Part shown: piece by piece, positions 46,637 through 54,992 of the stretch
Numbering within the stretch: position 1 is the first letter of the stretch
How the letters are laid out: each line of letters starts with the position of its first letter
DNA from: Limnobaculum xujianqingii
GTDB lineage: Bacteria; Pseudomonadota; Gammaproteobacteria; Enterobacterales; Enterobacteriaceae
Length of the DNA: 64,000 bases
NCBI RefSeq assembly: GCF_013394855.1
Contig: NZ_JABMLK010000001.1
Location: forward strand, 2,961,283-3,025,282
Direction: 5' to 3'
The notes under the pieces: generated by a model
What the model saw: only the letters and a program-made list of their open reading frames with translations
Database searches by the model: none
Told to the model about the DNA's origin: nothing
Program-made: the position numbers and the translations under genes

Positions 46637-47566
46637 TCAGGTGATTTTTTTCACCCGGTTGACCAGATAAATACCGGTACAAACCAGTACCAGCGCCACA
46701 GCATACTTCCATTGAAAAATGTTCTCTTTCAGTAACAGCGCTGATAACGCGGTGCCGGATACCGGAATAAGGAAGTTAAACGGAACTACCATTCCTACGC
46801 GGTTATACTTCAGCAGAATGCTCCAGAGTGAGAAGGCCATAGAGGAAAGCAGCACCATATAGGCCAATAGCAGAACCGAGGTTAAGTCAAAGCCGGTTAA
46901 ACTGCCACCACACAGGAAGCCAACTACAGTCAGAACCACGCCGCCAATAGTTAGCTGGTAACCGGTCATCACGCCGGGTTCCATAGTTTGGGAAATTCGT
47001 TTGCCATAAATGCTGGTGGCGGATAAAATAAAAGCCGCCAGCATCACCAGCCCTTCTCCTCTGAGGGTGAAGTGAAAATCCATCAGGCTTCCGTTGAAGT
47101 TCACAATCAGCACACCGGCAAATCCAAACAGGCAGCCCAAAAGTTTATTCATTGAGATGCGGTCATTCTTATAAATAAAGTGTGCCATGATAACGCTGAA
47201 AAAGGTGCCGGTAGCGTTAATAATTGAACCGTTAGCGCCTGAAACCGCAGAGAGACCAACGTAGAAAAAGATATATTGGATAGTGGTTTGAGTGAGCCCC
47301 AGTAGGGTTAACTGCCCAAACTGGGTTCGATTCATGCGGGCAAGAGGTTTACCCGTCATGGCCGCCAGCGCCAATAACACCAGTCCTGCCAGGGTGAAAC
47401 GATAACCGGCAAACAGGATCTGTGAGGGAATATCATCAGCAGTAATATTCAGCAGGGCATAGCCCATTTTAATTGCCGGATAGGCGCTACCCCAAAGCAG
47501 GCAGCAAAAGGCAGCCGTCAGGTAAACAACATGCTTTTGAGTGAAGAATACGCTTTTGTCCTGCAC
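46637..47566 (-). CDS. EamA/DMT-family transporter
   Basis: Ten-helix drug/metabolite transporter of 309 aa built from two EamA repeats (about residues 12-145 and 160-300); conserved WGSAYPAIKMG in helix 1 and PVSGTALSALLLKENI in helix 9. Such proteins export amino acids or other metabolites. Substrate cannot be read from the sequence. It stands as a single gene between rlmF and the duplicated membrane-protein cluster. Confidence 0.88.
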   Translation of the reverse strand: MQDKSVFFTQKHVVYLTAAFCCLLWGSAYPAIKMGYALLNITADDIPSQILFAGYRFTLAGLVLLALAAMTGKPLARMNRTQFGQLTLLGLTQTTIQYIFFYVGLSAVSGANGSIINATGTFFSVIMAHFIYKNDRISMNKLLGCLFGFAGVLIVNFNGSLMDFHFTLRGEGLVMLAAFILSATSIYGKRISQTMEPGVMTGYQLTIGGVVLTVVGFLCGGSLTGFDLTSVLLLAYMVLLSSMAFSLWSILLKYNRVGMVVPFNFLIPVSGTALSALLLKENIFQWKYAVALVLVCTGIYLVNRVKKIT

Positions 47567-47684
47567 GGCAACGTTCCTGTTTGACGATAAAATAAGACGA
47601 AGATATTACTGTTTCAGCCGCACATGCTGGACGAATTGAAACGGTATTTCAAGTTTTAAAATTAGCAGGATGGAATTGAGATAA

Positions 47685-48074
47685 TTACCGTTGCTTCTTT
47701 TTTTTCGATCCGTGTTTTTTAGCATTGTCATCTTTTAGCGGCGTTAAATCGCCGATCATGCTTATCAATCTCTGATGATTAAACAGCACGAATACCGTAC
47801 AAGCGATAACAATCACTACCCAGGAGAAGAAGATATGCATACCGGCAATACCGGAAAAGGCAAAAGCCATACAGACTACAAATCCGGGAAACAGCGCCAG
47901 AGCAAGGCCTCCGGCAATAATACCGAAGAAGGTTTTTAATAGTGGAAGGCGAATAAACAAGGCAATAATAAAAGCGGCAATCAATACACCAAATGAGGCA
48001 ACGAACGCCATCATGGCTGGCTCATTTTCAATAAATTGGGTAAAACCAAACAGTTCAAAGGGTAATTTCATCAT
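47685..48074 (-). CDS. Small membrane protein, duplicate copy 2
   Basis: A 129 aa protein with three or four hydrophobic segments; the first ~100 residues are nearly identical to the gene at 48191 (shared FFGIIAGGLALALFPGFVV), while the tail is different and very basic (HGSKKKKQR). Its start overlaps the end of a lemA relic by 20 bases, just as copy 1 overlaps the intact lemA. It arose by tandem duplication. Function unknown. Confidence 0.75.
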   Translation of the reverse strand: MMKLPFELFGFTQFIENEPAMMAFVASFGVLIAAFIIALFIRLPLLKTFFGIIAGGLALALFPGFVVCMAFAFSGIAGMHIFFSWVVIVIACTVFVLFNHQRLISMIGDLTPLKDDNAKKHGSKKKKQR

Positions 48075-48198
48075 ATCGTTTCTCTTCCCCAGTGATGTTC
48101 AATAATAAGCAGGTTTGGTAACCCGGTAGCCTGACCTGAATGATATTTGAAAATACCTGAAGGTCGAAGATATATAGCGTCATGCTTTGGTTAAACAT
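48055..48198 (-). pseudogene. Relic of the 3' end of a lemA gene
   Basis: Encodes MFNQSMTLYIFDLQVF...GYQT...LLNITGEEKRYDEITL-stop, matching the last ~48 residues of the intact LemA at 48558 (FFNQSVMLYNIGIQEF...GYQS...LLNITEGEKQYAGITL). There is no start or membrane helix. It marks the inner edge of a duplicated lemA-3'-end plus membrane-protein unit. Confidence 0.8.
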
Positions 48199-48577
48199 CT
48201 CTATTTTTTGAAGGAACAAACGTTCGCAGGATGCCTTTGACTTCCACAACATCACTCAGGGTGACAGTGACTCTTTGATAATTAAGCAGCATAAACAATA
48301 TGCAGGCGATAACAATCATTACCCAGGAAAAGAAGATATGCATACCGGCAATACCGGAAAAGGCAAAAGCCATACAGACTACAAATCCGGGAAACAGCGC
48401 CAGAGCAAGGCCTCCGGCAATAATACCGAAGAAAGTCTTCAATAGCGGAAGGCGACTAAACAGCGTAATAATAAAAGCGGCAATCAATACGCCAAATGAG
48501 GCAACAAACGCCATTCTTGCCGGTTCATTTTCAATAATTTGGGTAAGACCAAACAGCTCAAAGGGTAATTCCAGCAT
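48191..48577 (-). CDS. Small membrane protein, duplicate copy 1
   Basis: A 128 aa protein with hydrophobic segments at about 20-40, 44-68 and 73-98. Unknown family. Its start overlaps the lemA stop by 20 bases, so translation may be coupled. Its core (nt 48312-48440) is almost identical at DNA level to copy 2 (47806-47933), with only a few differences, although the tails and lemA relic have diverged. Part of a GIDE-lemA-membrane protein operon. Confidence 0.75.
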   Translation of the reverse strand: MLELPFELFGLTQIIENEPARMAFVASFGVLIAAFIITLFSRLPLLKTFFGIIAGGLALALFPGFVVCMAFAFSGIAGMHIFFSWVMIVIACILFMLLNYQRVTVTLSDVVEVKGILRTFVPSKNRDV

Positions 48578-49118
48578 ATTGCTTCTCTCCCTCGGTGATG
48601 TTCAATAATGAGCGGCTTTGGTAACCCAGCAGTTTGGCCAGAATGATATTGGGAAATTCCTGAATGCCAATGTTATATAACATTACGCTTTGGTTAAAAA
48701 ACTCCCGGCGATCGGCGATGCGATTTTCCAGCAGGGAGATACGCTGCTGTAATGCGGTTAGATTGTGTATCGCTTTTAATTCCGGGTAGTTTTCTGCCAG
48801 CATAAAAATTTGTTGAAGCAGCGTATCGGTTTGGTTGGTCGACTGAACTTTTTCTTCGGTTTTTCGACTGGTCAGATAACGGTTGCGTAACTGCGCTAAC
48901 TGAATAAACAGCTCGCTTTGATGTGTCATTACCTTTTCTGCTACTTTAATCAGTTCCGGGATCTCATCGGCCCGCTGTTTTAGCAGTACATCAATATTGG
49001 CGAAGGATTTTTCTACATAGTTTTTGAGCGTGACAATTTTGTTATACAGCACCACCAGATAACGAACTATCAGTAGAGCCAGCACTACAACAATAACTAA
49101 TGCAATCAGTGAGTTCAT
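48558..49118 (-). CDS. LemA family protein (GIDE-linked copy)
   Basis: A 186 aa LemA protein with an N-terminal membrane helix (about 4-25), YNKIVTLKNYVEKSFANIDVLLKQRADEIPELI and RREFFNQSVMLYNIGIQEFP. It resembles the LemA of the operon at 35632 (shared SFANID, LKQRAD, LYNIGI). The GIDE-domain gene is 13 bp upstream, a common pairing. Confidence 0.9.
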   Translation of the reverse strand: MNSLIALVIVVVLALLIVRYLVVLYNKIVTLKNYVEKSFANIDVLLKQRADEIPELIKVAEKVMTHQSELFIQLAQLRNRYLTSRKTEEKVQSTNQTDTLLQQIFMLAENYPELKAIHNLTALQQRISLLENRIADRREFFNQSVMLYNIGIQEFPNIILAKLLGYQSRSLLNITEGEKQYAGITL

Positions 49119-49131
49119 TCCATTCCCCTTG

Positions 49132-50175
49132 TTATGGTTTTAACCAACTGAAAAATGGCGACTGCCAAAAATTCAGAGTGAGGGTGTGACCATCAAAGGA
49201 ATAGGGAATGGTTAATATGATGGCGATCAGAAAAGCGGTAGTGCCACAAAAGACCAGTGCAGTATTCACCAGCGGGCGGCTTTTGTTCCACATTGATACC
49301 TTGGTTACCGGTGATATAGCCAGAATGTTTTTCACCCTGTCTTTAACAATGACTACCCGGTTATCCTGTTCATTGGCAGCACCAATCAGCATCATTTTAT
49401 CATTATTAAATAGCGCATATTCAGTATAACTGCGGCCTCCATACTCTTGCTCGGCAGAAGGGGAAAAGCTCACCAGCTCCAGACCATCCGGTACGACGGA
49501 AACCGTTCCGGTATCATCCGTGATTTCAAACGGCAGATATTCTTCCGCAGTGGATATCAGGCGATAGTGCTTATCGCCATCTGAGTCGCGGCTGACTTCG
49601 TGCACCGTATAATAGTAAGCAATGCATTTTTCTTTACTGAGTGGGGCGGTAACCTGTTTTGATGACGACACTTTTCCTTCAACTTCAACCAGCCCCATTG
49701 CCAGCGAGCGAATTTTTGATGTAGGTAGAATTTGCTGTAGCTTAAAAAATTGGCCTTTAGTGGTGGGTTTCAACCAGGAAATAATAAAAATCAGCAGAAA
49801 CAGGCCAACGAAAGCGATAGGGCCGTAGACTAAGGCACCATAAAAAATCAGTAGTAGTAATCCAGAGGCAACGAATTTGAGAATAGTTTTTGGCGTGGAT
49901 TGGCTTTTCTGCTGCTCTTCAATAAAACGTTCTTTTAATCCGCTGAAGAATTGATAGAAAAAGGCGGCAATAAATAACACAGCGGTCAGAATAAACAGGC
50001 CGATCAGTGTATAAAAGCCGTATTGATCATCGACAGTGAAAGCGCTACTCGCAGCGATTGCCGCAATTAAAGGGACAATCCAGACCGGCAGAGAGCTCAG
50101 GTTATAAAGCAAACGCAAAACCAGTGTGATAAAACCACCAATTGCTGCGGCAAAGAAGGCGATAAACAAAGCCAT
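49132..50175 (-). CDS. GIDE-domain membrane protein, partner of LemA
   Basis: A 347 aa membrane protein. Hydrophobic helices are at about 1-20, 28-45, 50-70 and 100-125, and one near the C-terminus (VFCGTTAFLIAIILTI). Between them (about 155-290) is a GIDE-like domain: PLSKEKCIAYYYTVHEVSRD, EEYLPFEITDDTGTV and SYTEYALFNNDKMMLIG. GIDE is related to mitochondrial E3 ligase MUL1, but there is no RING here, so ubiquitin ligase names would mislead. The frame opens at 50262; the ATG at 50175 (MALFIAFF) starts the first helix and is preferred. Confidence 0.82.
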   Translation of the reverse strand: MALFIAFFAAAIGGFITLVLRLLYNLSSLPVWIVPLIAAIAASSAFTVDDQYGFYTLIGLFILTAVLFIAAFFYQFFSGLKERFIEEQQKSQSTPKTILKFVASGLLLLIFYGALVYGPIAFVGLFLLIFIISWLKPTTKGQFFKLQQILPTSKIRSLAMGLVEVEGKVSSSKQVTAPLSKEKCIAYYYTVHEVSRDSDGDKHYRLISTAEEYLPFEITDDTGTVSVVPDGLELVSFSPSAEQEYGGRSYTEYALFNNDKMMLIGAANEQDNRVVIVKDRVKNILAISPVTKVSMWNKSRPLVNTALVFCGTTAFLIAIILTIPYSFDGHTLTLNFWQSPFFSWLKP

Positions 50176-50262
50176 AATGAGTCCATTCTGTTGCGATAGT
50201 ATGATTGTAACCTTCAGGCGTATATTGACAACCCCGGCTTTAAAATCATGATTACCTGCCAA

Positions 50263-50735
50263 ATACTCTTCTATTACTCACCCGAATAAGCAGTTAAAAG
50301 GAATGATAAATAACTAAAGTGAAAGTGCATCATGCTATTTTTTTATATATAAGGTTTGGGTTTATCGGTACTAAATAATCAGCTTGTCTCCTTTGCTATT
50401 TTTATGGCATCTTTTTGGCTATATCGATTAATGTCTGCCTGATTATCATTTGTTCTGCTAAAAACAGACATTTCAAAACGGTTCAGATAATAGTTTTAAC
50501 TCTTTTAGAAAAGAGCCATTGAACTGATATTTCTGATAAATTTCCCACTTAAGTATTTTGACTGCGAGTCATTAATGACGCATTTTTCTCAAAATTCTTT
50601 ATATTCTTGATGTTAACTGAATATGCCTTTTGGGTTATTTCATCTGATAGAAACGTTATATGTAATAACGGTACGCTCTGTTATTCTCACTGGTTATTAA
50701 TACTCCGTAGTGAGATTTAAAAATAAGGAACCATC
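50263..50735. promoter_or_regulatory. Regulatory gap upstream of the amidohydrolase operon, with palindrome
   Basis: 473 bp, AT-rich, without a gene. The perfect 12-bp palindrome GTCATTAATGAC (50568-50579) is framed by TGC and GCA and looks like an operator. It lies about 155 bp before the amidohydrolase ATG. A ribosome site TAAGGAACC precedes that ATG. Promoter elements are not clear. Confidence 0.45.
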
Positions 50736-51902
50736 ATGATTGAACAGAAAGTTCGTGAATATGAAACCCTGTTGCAGGATATTCGTCATCAGATTCATGA
50801 AAATCCTGAACTGGGTCTGGAAGAGATTAAAACCAGCAACCTGGTTGCAGAAAAATTAACTGAATGGGGCTATGAAGTTCATCGTGGTATGGCAACCACT
50901 GGCGTTATTGGTACCTTAAGAGTTGGTGACGGTAAAAAGACTCTGGGTATTCGTGCCGATATGGATGCACTTCCTATTCATGAAGCCAGCGGTAAGCCCT
51001 GGTCCAGTAAAATTGCTAACAGAATGCACGCCTGCGGTCATGATGGGCATACCACTATGCTGTTGGGAGCGGCTAAATATCTGGCAGAAAGCCGTCGATT
51101 TAACGGTACGTTACATCTGATTTTCCAGCCTGCGGAAGAGATGATTAACGGTGGTGAAATCATGGTGAAAGAGGGGCTATTTGAGCAATTTCCTTGCGAT
51201 GCCATTTTTGCCATGCACAACATGCCAGGTTTCCCGACCGGGCAATTCCTGTTTCAGCCGGGCGCGTTTATGGCCTCGATGGACCAGTATCAGGTTGTTA
51301 TTAAGGGTTGCGGTGGACATGGGGCCATGCCTCATAAAGCCATCGACCCGGTAGTGGTTGCCTCTTATATCACCACCGCGCTACAAAGCATCGTGTCACG
51401 TAATGTTGACCCATTGGAAGCAGCAGTAATCACTGTTGGCAGCATTGTTGCCGGTGAAGCGGCTAACGTTATTCCCGATACGGCGGTGATGAAACTCAGC
51501 GTTCGTTCCCTGAGTCGTCCTACCCGTGAGCTGTTGCTAAAACGAATTCCTGAACTGGTGAAAGCACAGGCTGAAAGTTTTGGCGCTACGGCGGATGTCA
51601 ATCACCTTAACGGCACTCCTGTATTAGTGAATCAGGAAGAGATGACCCAGTTTGCCTGGCAAGTAGCTAAGCAGCAGTTTGGCGAAGAGCGTGCCCTGTA
51701 TGGCGCAAAACCGCTAATGGGCAGTGAGGATTTTGCTTTCATGCTGGATGCTAATCCAAATGGTTGCTATTTGATTGTGGGGAATGGTGATAAAGGCGAG
51801 GGTTCCTGCATGGTGCATAACCCTGGTTATGATTTTAACGATAAGTGTCTGGTGCCGGGCAGTACTTACTGGTGCGCTCTGACTGAAGCTTATCTGAAAT
51901 AA
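50736..51902 (+). CDS. M20D-family amidohydrolase (hippurate hydrolase-like)
   Basis: A 388 aa metal-dependent amidohydrolase of the hippurate / N-acyl-amino acid / IAA-conjugate hydrolase group. Metal-binding motifs: GIRADMDALPI, NRMHACGHDGHTTMLLG, the Glu pair in FQPAEEMINGG, a His in AMHNMPG, and MGSEDFAFML near the C-terminus. No signal peptide, so cytoplasmic. It is 75 bp upstream of an MHS-type transporter that probably brings in its substrate. Confidence 0.9.
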   Translation: MIEQKVREYETLLQDIRHQIHENPELGLEEIKTSNLVAEKLTEWGYEVHRGMATTGVIGTLRVGDGKKTLGIRADMDALPIHEASGKPWSSKIANRMHACGHDGHTTMLLGAAKYLAESRRFNGTLHLIFQPAEEMINGGEIMVKEGLFEQFPCDAIFAMHNMPGFPTGQFLFQPGAFMASMDQYQVVIKGCGGHGAMPHKAIDPVVVASYITTALQSIVSRNVDPLEAAVITVGSIVAGEAANVIPDTAVMKLSVRSLSRPTRELLLKRIPELVKAQAESFGATADVNHLNGTPVLVNQEEMTQFAWQVAKQQFGEERALYGAKPLMGSEDFAFMLDANPNGCYLIVGNGDKGEGSCMVHNPGYDFNDKCLVPGSTYWCALTEAYLK

Positions 51903-51977
51903 ATTATAAAAATAATATTGAAAATAATAAGTAAATAAAAAATCACTTTTCATTATGGGTGATTAAGGACAGGAAAA

Positions 51978-53321
51978 ATGGCAGATACATTAACTTCAGC
52001 CGCCTCAGAAGAGGTTGCGGCCGCTAAACCAGAAAAGAAGGTTAGCGGTCGACGCGTTATCTTTGCTTCGGCATTTGGTAATGCTTTAGAGTTTTTTGAT
52101 TTTGGGGTGTACAACTTTTTCGTGGTGTATATCGGGGTCCTGTTTTTCCCGCCGACCAGCGATCCTAATATCGGACTATTACTGGCTTTTGCCACCTTCG
52201 GCGTTAGCTTTTTCATGCGTCCTTTAGGGGGCATTCTGATTGGGGCTTATGCCGACCGTTTTGGTCGTAAACCGGCCATGGTACTGACGATTTCATTAAT
52301 GAGTCTGGGTACCTTACTGATTGGTATTGCGCCTACTTATGCCAGTGCGGGTTATTGGGGAACTATCACTCTGGTGCTGGCCCGTTTAATTCAGGGTGTT
52401 GCAGCGGGTGGTGAAGTGGGGGCCTCCATGTCTATGCTGGTGGAGTCGGCTCCGGCTAATCGCCGTGGTTTCTACAGTAGCTGGGCATTAGCAACTCAGG
52501 GACTGGCTACCACGTTTGGTGGTCTGGTGGCATTAAGTTTGAGCGCTTATTTACCAGTCATAACTAACTCACCCGATGTGATGTCTGAGTGGGGATGGCG
52601 TGTGCCATTCTTTATTGGTGTGGCTTTGGCACCTATTGGTTGCTGGCTACGTTTGAGTCTGGAAAATGATATGCCGCATCCAAGAGCCGCCAAAACTCAG
52701 GCGGCCGTGGTGCGTGAAAGTGCCGTGAAGCTACTGGCGCAGCATATCCGGGTGATTATCATTGGTATTTTGCTGACTATTGGCAGCACGGTGGCGACCT
52801 ATATCTCTCTTTACTATTACGGTACCTATGCCGCGAAGTACCTGAAGATGGACCAGAACTATGCTTATGCGGCCATGCTGCTAGCCGGCATATTAACCTT
52901 TGTTGGTGGCCTGTTAGTGGGGGTGCTAAGCGATCATGTGGGCCGGAAGAAGCTGGTGGTGATTTCCCGAACGGTGATTCTGTTGTTTGCTTATCCGTCA
53001 TTCTGGTTGCTGGTAAATTACCCTGAACCTGCAGTTTTACTCTCGGTAGTATTTGTGATGGTGTGTTTCACTACGCTGGGAGCCGTACCGGTAATGTTGG
53101 TTATCTCTGAATTACTACCAAAGCGTATTCGGGCGCTGGGGTTTGCGCTGGTTTACAGCGTTGGGGTGGCTATTTTTGGTGGTTTTGCTCAGTTTTTTGC
53201 TACCCAGTCCATTGTCTGGTTAGACAGTCTGACCGCTCCGGCGTGGTATTTGGGCGGCGCAACATTACTTTCTATGCTGGCATTGCCATTCTTTAAAGAT
53301 CCAAAACATCTGGAAGAGTAA
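51978..53321 (+). CDS. MFS transporter of the metabolite:H+ symporter (MHS) type
   Basis: A 447 aa twelve-helix transporter. MHS features: ALEFFDFGVYNFFVVYIG in helix 1, GAYADRFGRKPAMVLTI after helix 2, and RLIQGVAAGGEVGASMSML in helix 4. Relatives carry osmolytes, shikimate, ketoglutarate or dicarboxylates. Gene order suggests uptake of an N-acylated compound cut by the upstream amidohydrolase. A strong hairpin terminator follows. Confidence 0.88.
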   Translation: MADTLTSAASEEVAAAKPEKKVSGRRVIFASAFGNALEFFDFGVYNFFVVYIGVLFFPPTSDPNIGLLLAFATFGVSFFMRPLGGILIGAYADRFGRKPAMVLTISLMSLGTLLIGIAPTYASAGYWGTITLVLARLIQGVAAGGEVGASMSMLVESAPANRRGFYSSWALATQGLATTFGGLVALSLSAYLPVITNSPDVMSEWGWRVPFFIGVALAPIGCWLRLSLENDMPHPRAAKTQAAVVRESAVKLLAQHIRVIIIGILLTIGSTVATYISLYYYGTYAAKYLKMDQNYAYAAMLLAGILTFVGGLLVGVLSDHVGRKKLVVISRTVILLFAYPSFWLLVNYPEPAVLLSVVFVMVCFTTLGAVPVMLVISELLPKRIRALGFALVYSVGVAIFGGFAQFFATQSIVWLDSLTAPAWYLGGATLLSMLALPFFKDPKHLEE

Positions 53322-53328
53322 TTTCCTG

Positions 53329-53370
53329 AACCGACCGGAGTTGAAAGATGGTATCCGGTCGGTTTGGGTT
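53329..53370 (+). terminator. Terminator of the amidohydrolase-transporter operon
   Basis: Arms AACCGACCGGA (53329-53339) and TCCGGTCGGTT (53354-53364) with a 14-base loop, followed by TGGGTTTTC; it begins 8 bp after the transporter stop. Confidence 0.8.
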
Positions 53371-53826
53371 TTCTGATTTACTAGTTTCTATTCAGCTTGT
53401 TGATAAACTGGTATTCCGATCATAAAAGTAGTGTGCTCAAATGGCATTGAAAGCGGTTGGAAAGCAATCTGCACTTAGCTACGGAGAGCGTCGGACTTAG
53501 GCTGCCTACGGGCTGTTATGAAACACCTTACGGTGTTTCACCCTTCGGGCCAGCGCAAGCGCTGTTCAAACAGGCTTTGCCTGTTTGTCGTTGGCTGACG
53601 CCAAGTCGACCCCCACGGCACCCTTTCCCTCCGATGGCTATTTTAAGTCATAAAATCGAACCATCAGGTTTATACATTGTTCAGAAACGATATCGCTACA
53701 ACACAGTAGAAACCTCGGTAAAAAGATGATAGTTATCATATTGAAAAACCAATATGATCGTTCGCCTGTTGCCTGGTATTTATTGCACTGGCTATATAAA
53801 TAAAAACATCATCGGATATTTGCGCC
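53371..53826. other. Intergenic region upstream of the EamA gene
   Basis: About 450 bp without a supported gene. It holds composite repeat copy 5 and, after it, AT-rich sequence that should contain the promoter of the downstream EamA gene. The plus-strand open frame at 53457-53729 reads through the repeat and is rejected. Confidence 0.5.
53470..53638 (+). repeat. Composite intergenic hairpin repeat, copy 5 (hairpin chain B)
   Basis: Lacks hairpin A but has GAGAGCGTCGGACTTAGG and a full chain of five hairpins: AAACACC-TTAC-GGTGTTT, CCCTTCGGG, CAGCGC-AA-GCGCTG, AAACAGGC-TTT-GCCTGTTT and TTGGC-TGAC-GCCAA, then the end TTCCCTCCGAT. Same orientation as copy 1, to which the chain is almost identical. 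Confidence 0.85.
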
Positions 53827-54672
53827 ATGACCACCTTTCTGTTTCTGTCGGTTCTGACTGCGGCATTGCTTCATGCCGGATGGAACGCGATGGTCAAATT
53901 CGGCAGTGACCGTTTTCTTGGTGTTACTTTAGTTGCGGTATTTTCTGGTGTTGTTGCAGTAATAGGACTGTTTTTCGTCGATTTCCCTGCGGCAGAATCA
54001 TTACCTTGGTTAGCCTTATCTATGCTGTTTCACACTGGATACTGTCTGTTTCTCAGTCGGGCTTATGCCAGTGGTGATTTGGGGCAGGTTTATCCAATCG
54101 CCCGGGGCAGTGCGCCAATGCTGGCGGCATTGTTAAGCTGGGTGATTCTCAGTGAAGTTCCACCATTTTTAGGAATGGTAGGAGCCATGTTACTGGTTAG
54201 CGGAGTATTGCTAATGGCTATCTCCGGCAGGCGAAGTGCATCAAAGATGAGCGGACAAACATTGCTCTATGCGCTAATTACCGCGATGTTTACCGCATGC
54301 TATACCCTGTCGGACGGAGCAGGTTCTCGCGCCAGTTTGAATCCGGTAGCCTATACCCTATGGTTGTTTGCCATTAATGGCGTCATTATGGCGTTTATCT
54401 TTTACTTGAAATATAAATCTTCCAGCTGGGATAAAATCAAACGACATTGGCGGCCCGGTACCGTTGGCGGCATTATGTCCCTGTTGTCCTATGGCATAGT
54501 GATTTGGGCCATGAGTCAGGCTCCTATTGCGCTGGTGGCCGCATTACGTGAAACCAGCGTTCTGTTTGCTATGGTGATATCGGTTTATTTCCTGAAAGAG
54601 CCGCTGAATAAAATGCGTATTCTGGCTGGTCTGGTTATTGTTACCGGTGTGATAATGACACGATTAGGATAG
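53827..54672 (+). CDS. EamA/DMT-family transporter
   Basis: A 281 aa ten-helix transporter with two EamA halves (about 1-135 and 145-281). Helix 1 holds LLHAGWNAMVKFG, and the end of the first half VPPFLGMVGAMLLVSGVLLM. It is only distantly related to the EamA protein at 46637. Single gene; substrate unknown. Confidence 0.87.
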   Translation: MTTFLFLSVLTAALLHAGWNAMVKFGSDRFLGVTLVAVFSGVVAVIGLFFVDFPAAESLPWLALSMLFHTGYCLFLSRAYASGDLGQVYPIARGSAPMLAALLSWVILSEVPPFLGMVGAMLLVSGVLLMAISGRRSASKMSGQTLLYALITAMFTACYTLSDGAGSRASLNPVAYTLWLFAINGVIMAFIFYLKYKSSSWDKIKRHWRPGTVGGIMSLLSYGIVIWAMSQAPIALVAALRETSVLFAMVISVYFLKEPLNKMRILAGLVIVTGVIMTRLG

Positions 54673-54992
54673 CCACCTGTTCGTTCCTTATTTAAGGTTT
54701 ACCAAAAACAACGGTATTATGTTTTTTTAATTCCGATAGCGAATATTCCACTCTGATTTCAATGAAATTATCGCATGAGACGATAGTATTAATTGAATGT
54801 TACAAGATTTATATCAATATCCAGTAAGTTATGCTTTCGTTGCTAAAATAATTAGAAGTTACTTTGTCATTATTTCGATATAATCGGCCCATCAAAATAT
54901 GTACGTTTTGATTTGTCCGATACATATACAGCGTGCCGGAAAGTATCAGGCCGCATAAAAAATAACGAAAGCAAACTAACAGCATAAATTAT
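54673..54992. other. Promoter region of the OPT transporter gene
   Basis: 320 bp of AT-rich sequence without a gene. No clear terminator after the EamA gene and no convincing ribosome site before the OPT start are seen. A GTACGTTTTGATTTGTCC segment at about 54901 is conspicuous but not identified. Confidence 0.4.

Noticed and set aside
49132..50175. Bacterial E3 ubiquitin ligase
   Set aside because: Only the GIDE-like domain is present; the RING finger is missing and no ubiquitin-like gene is nearby.
53457..53729. 90-codon plus-strand frame
   Set aside because: It reads through composite repeat copy 5; similar peptides appear wherever such repeats occur.
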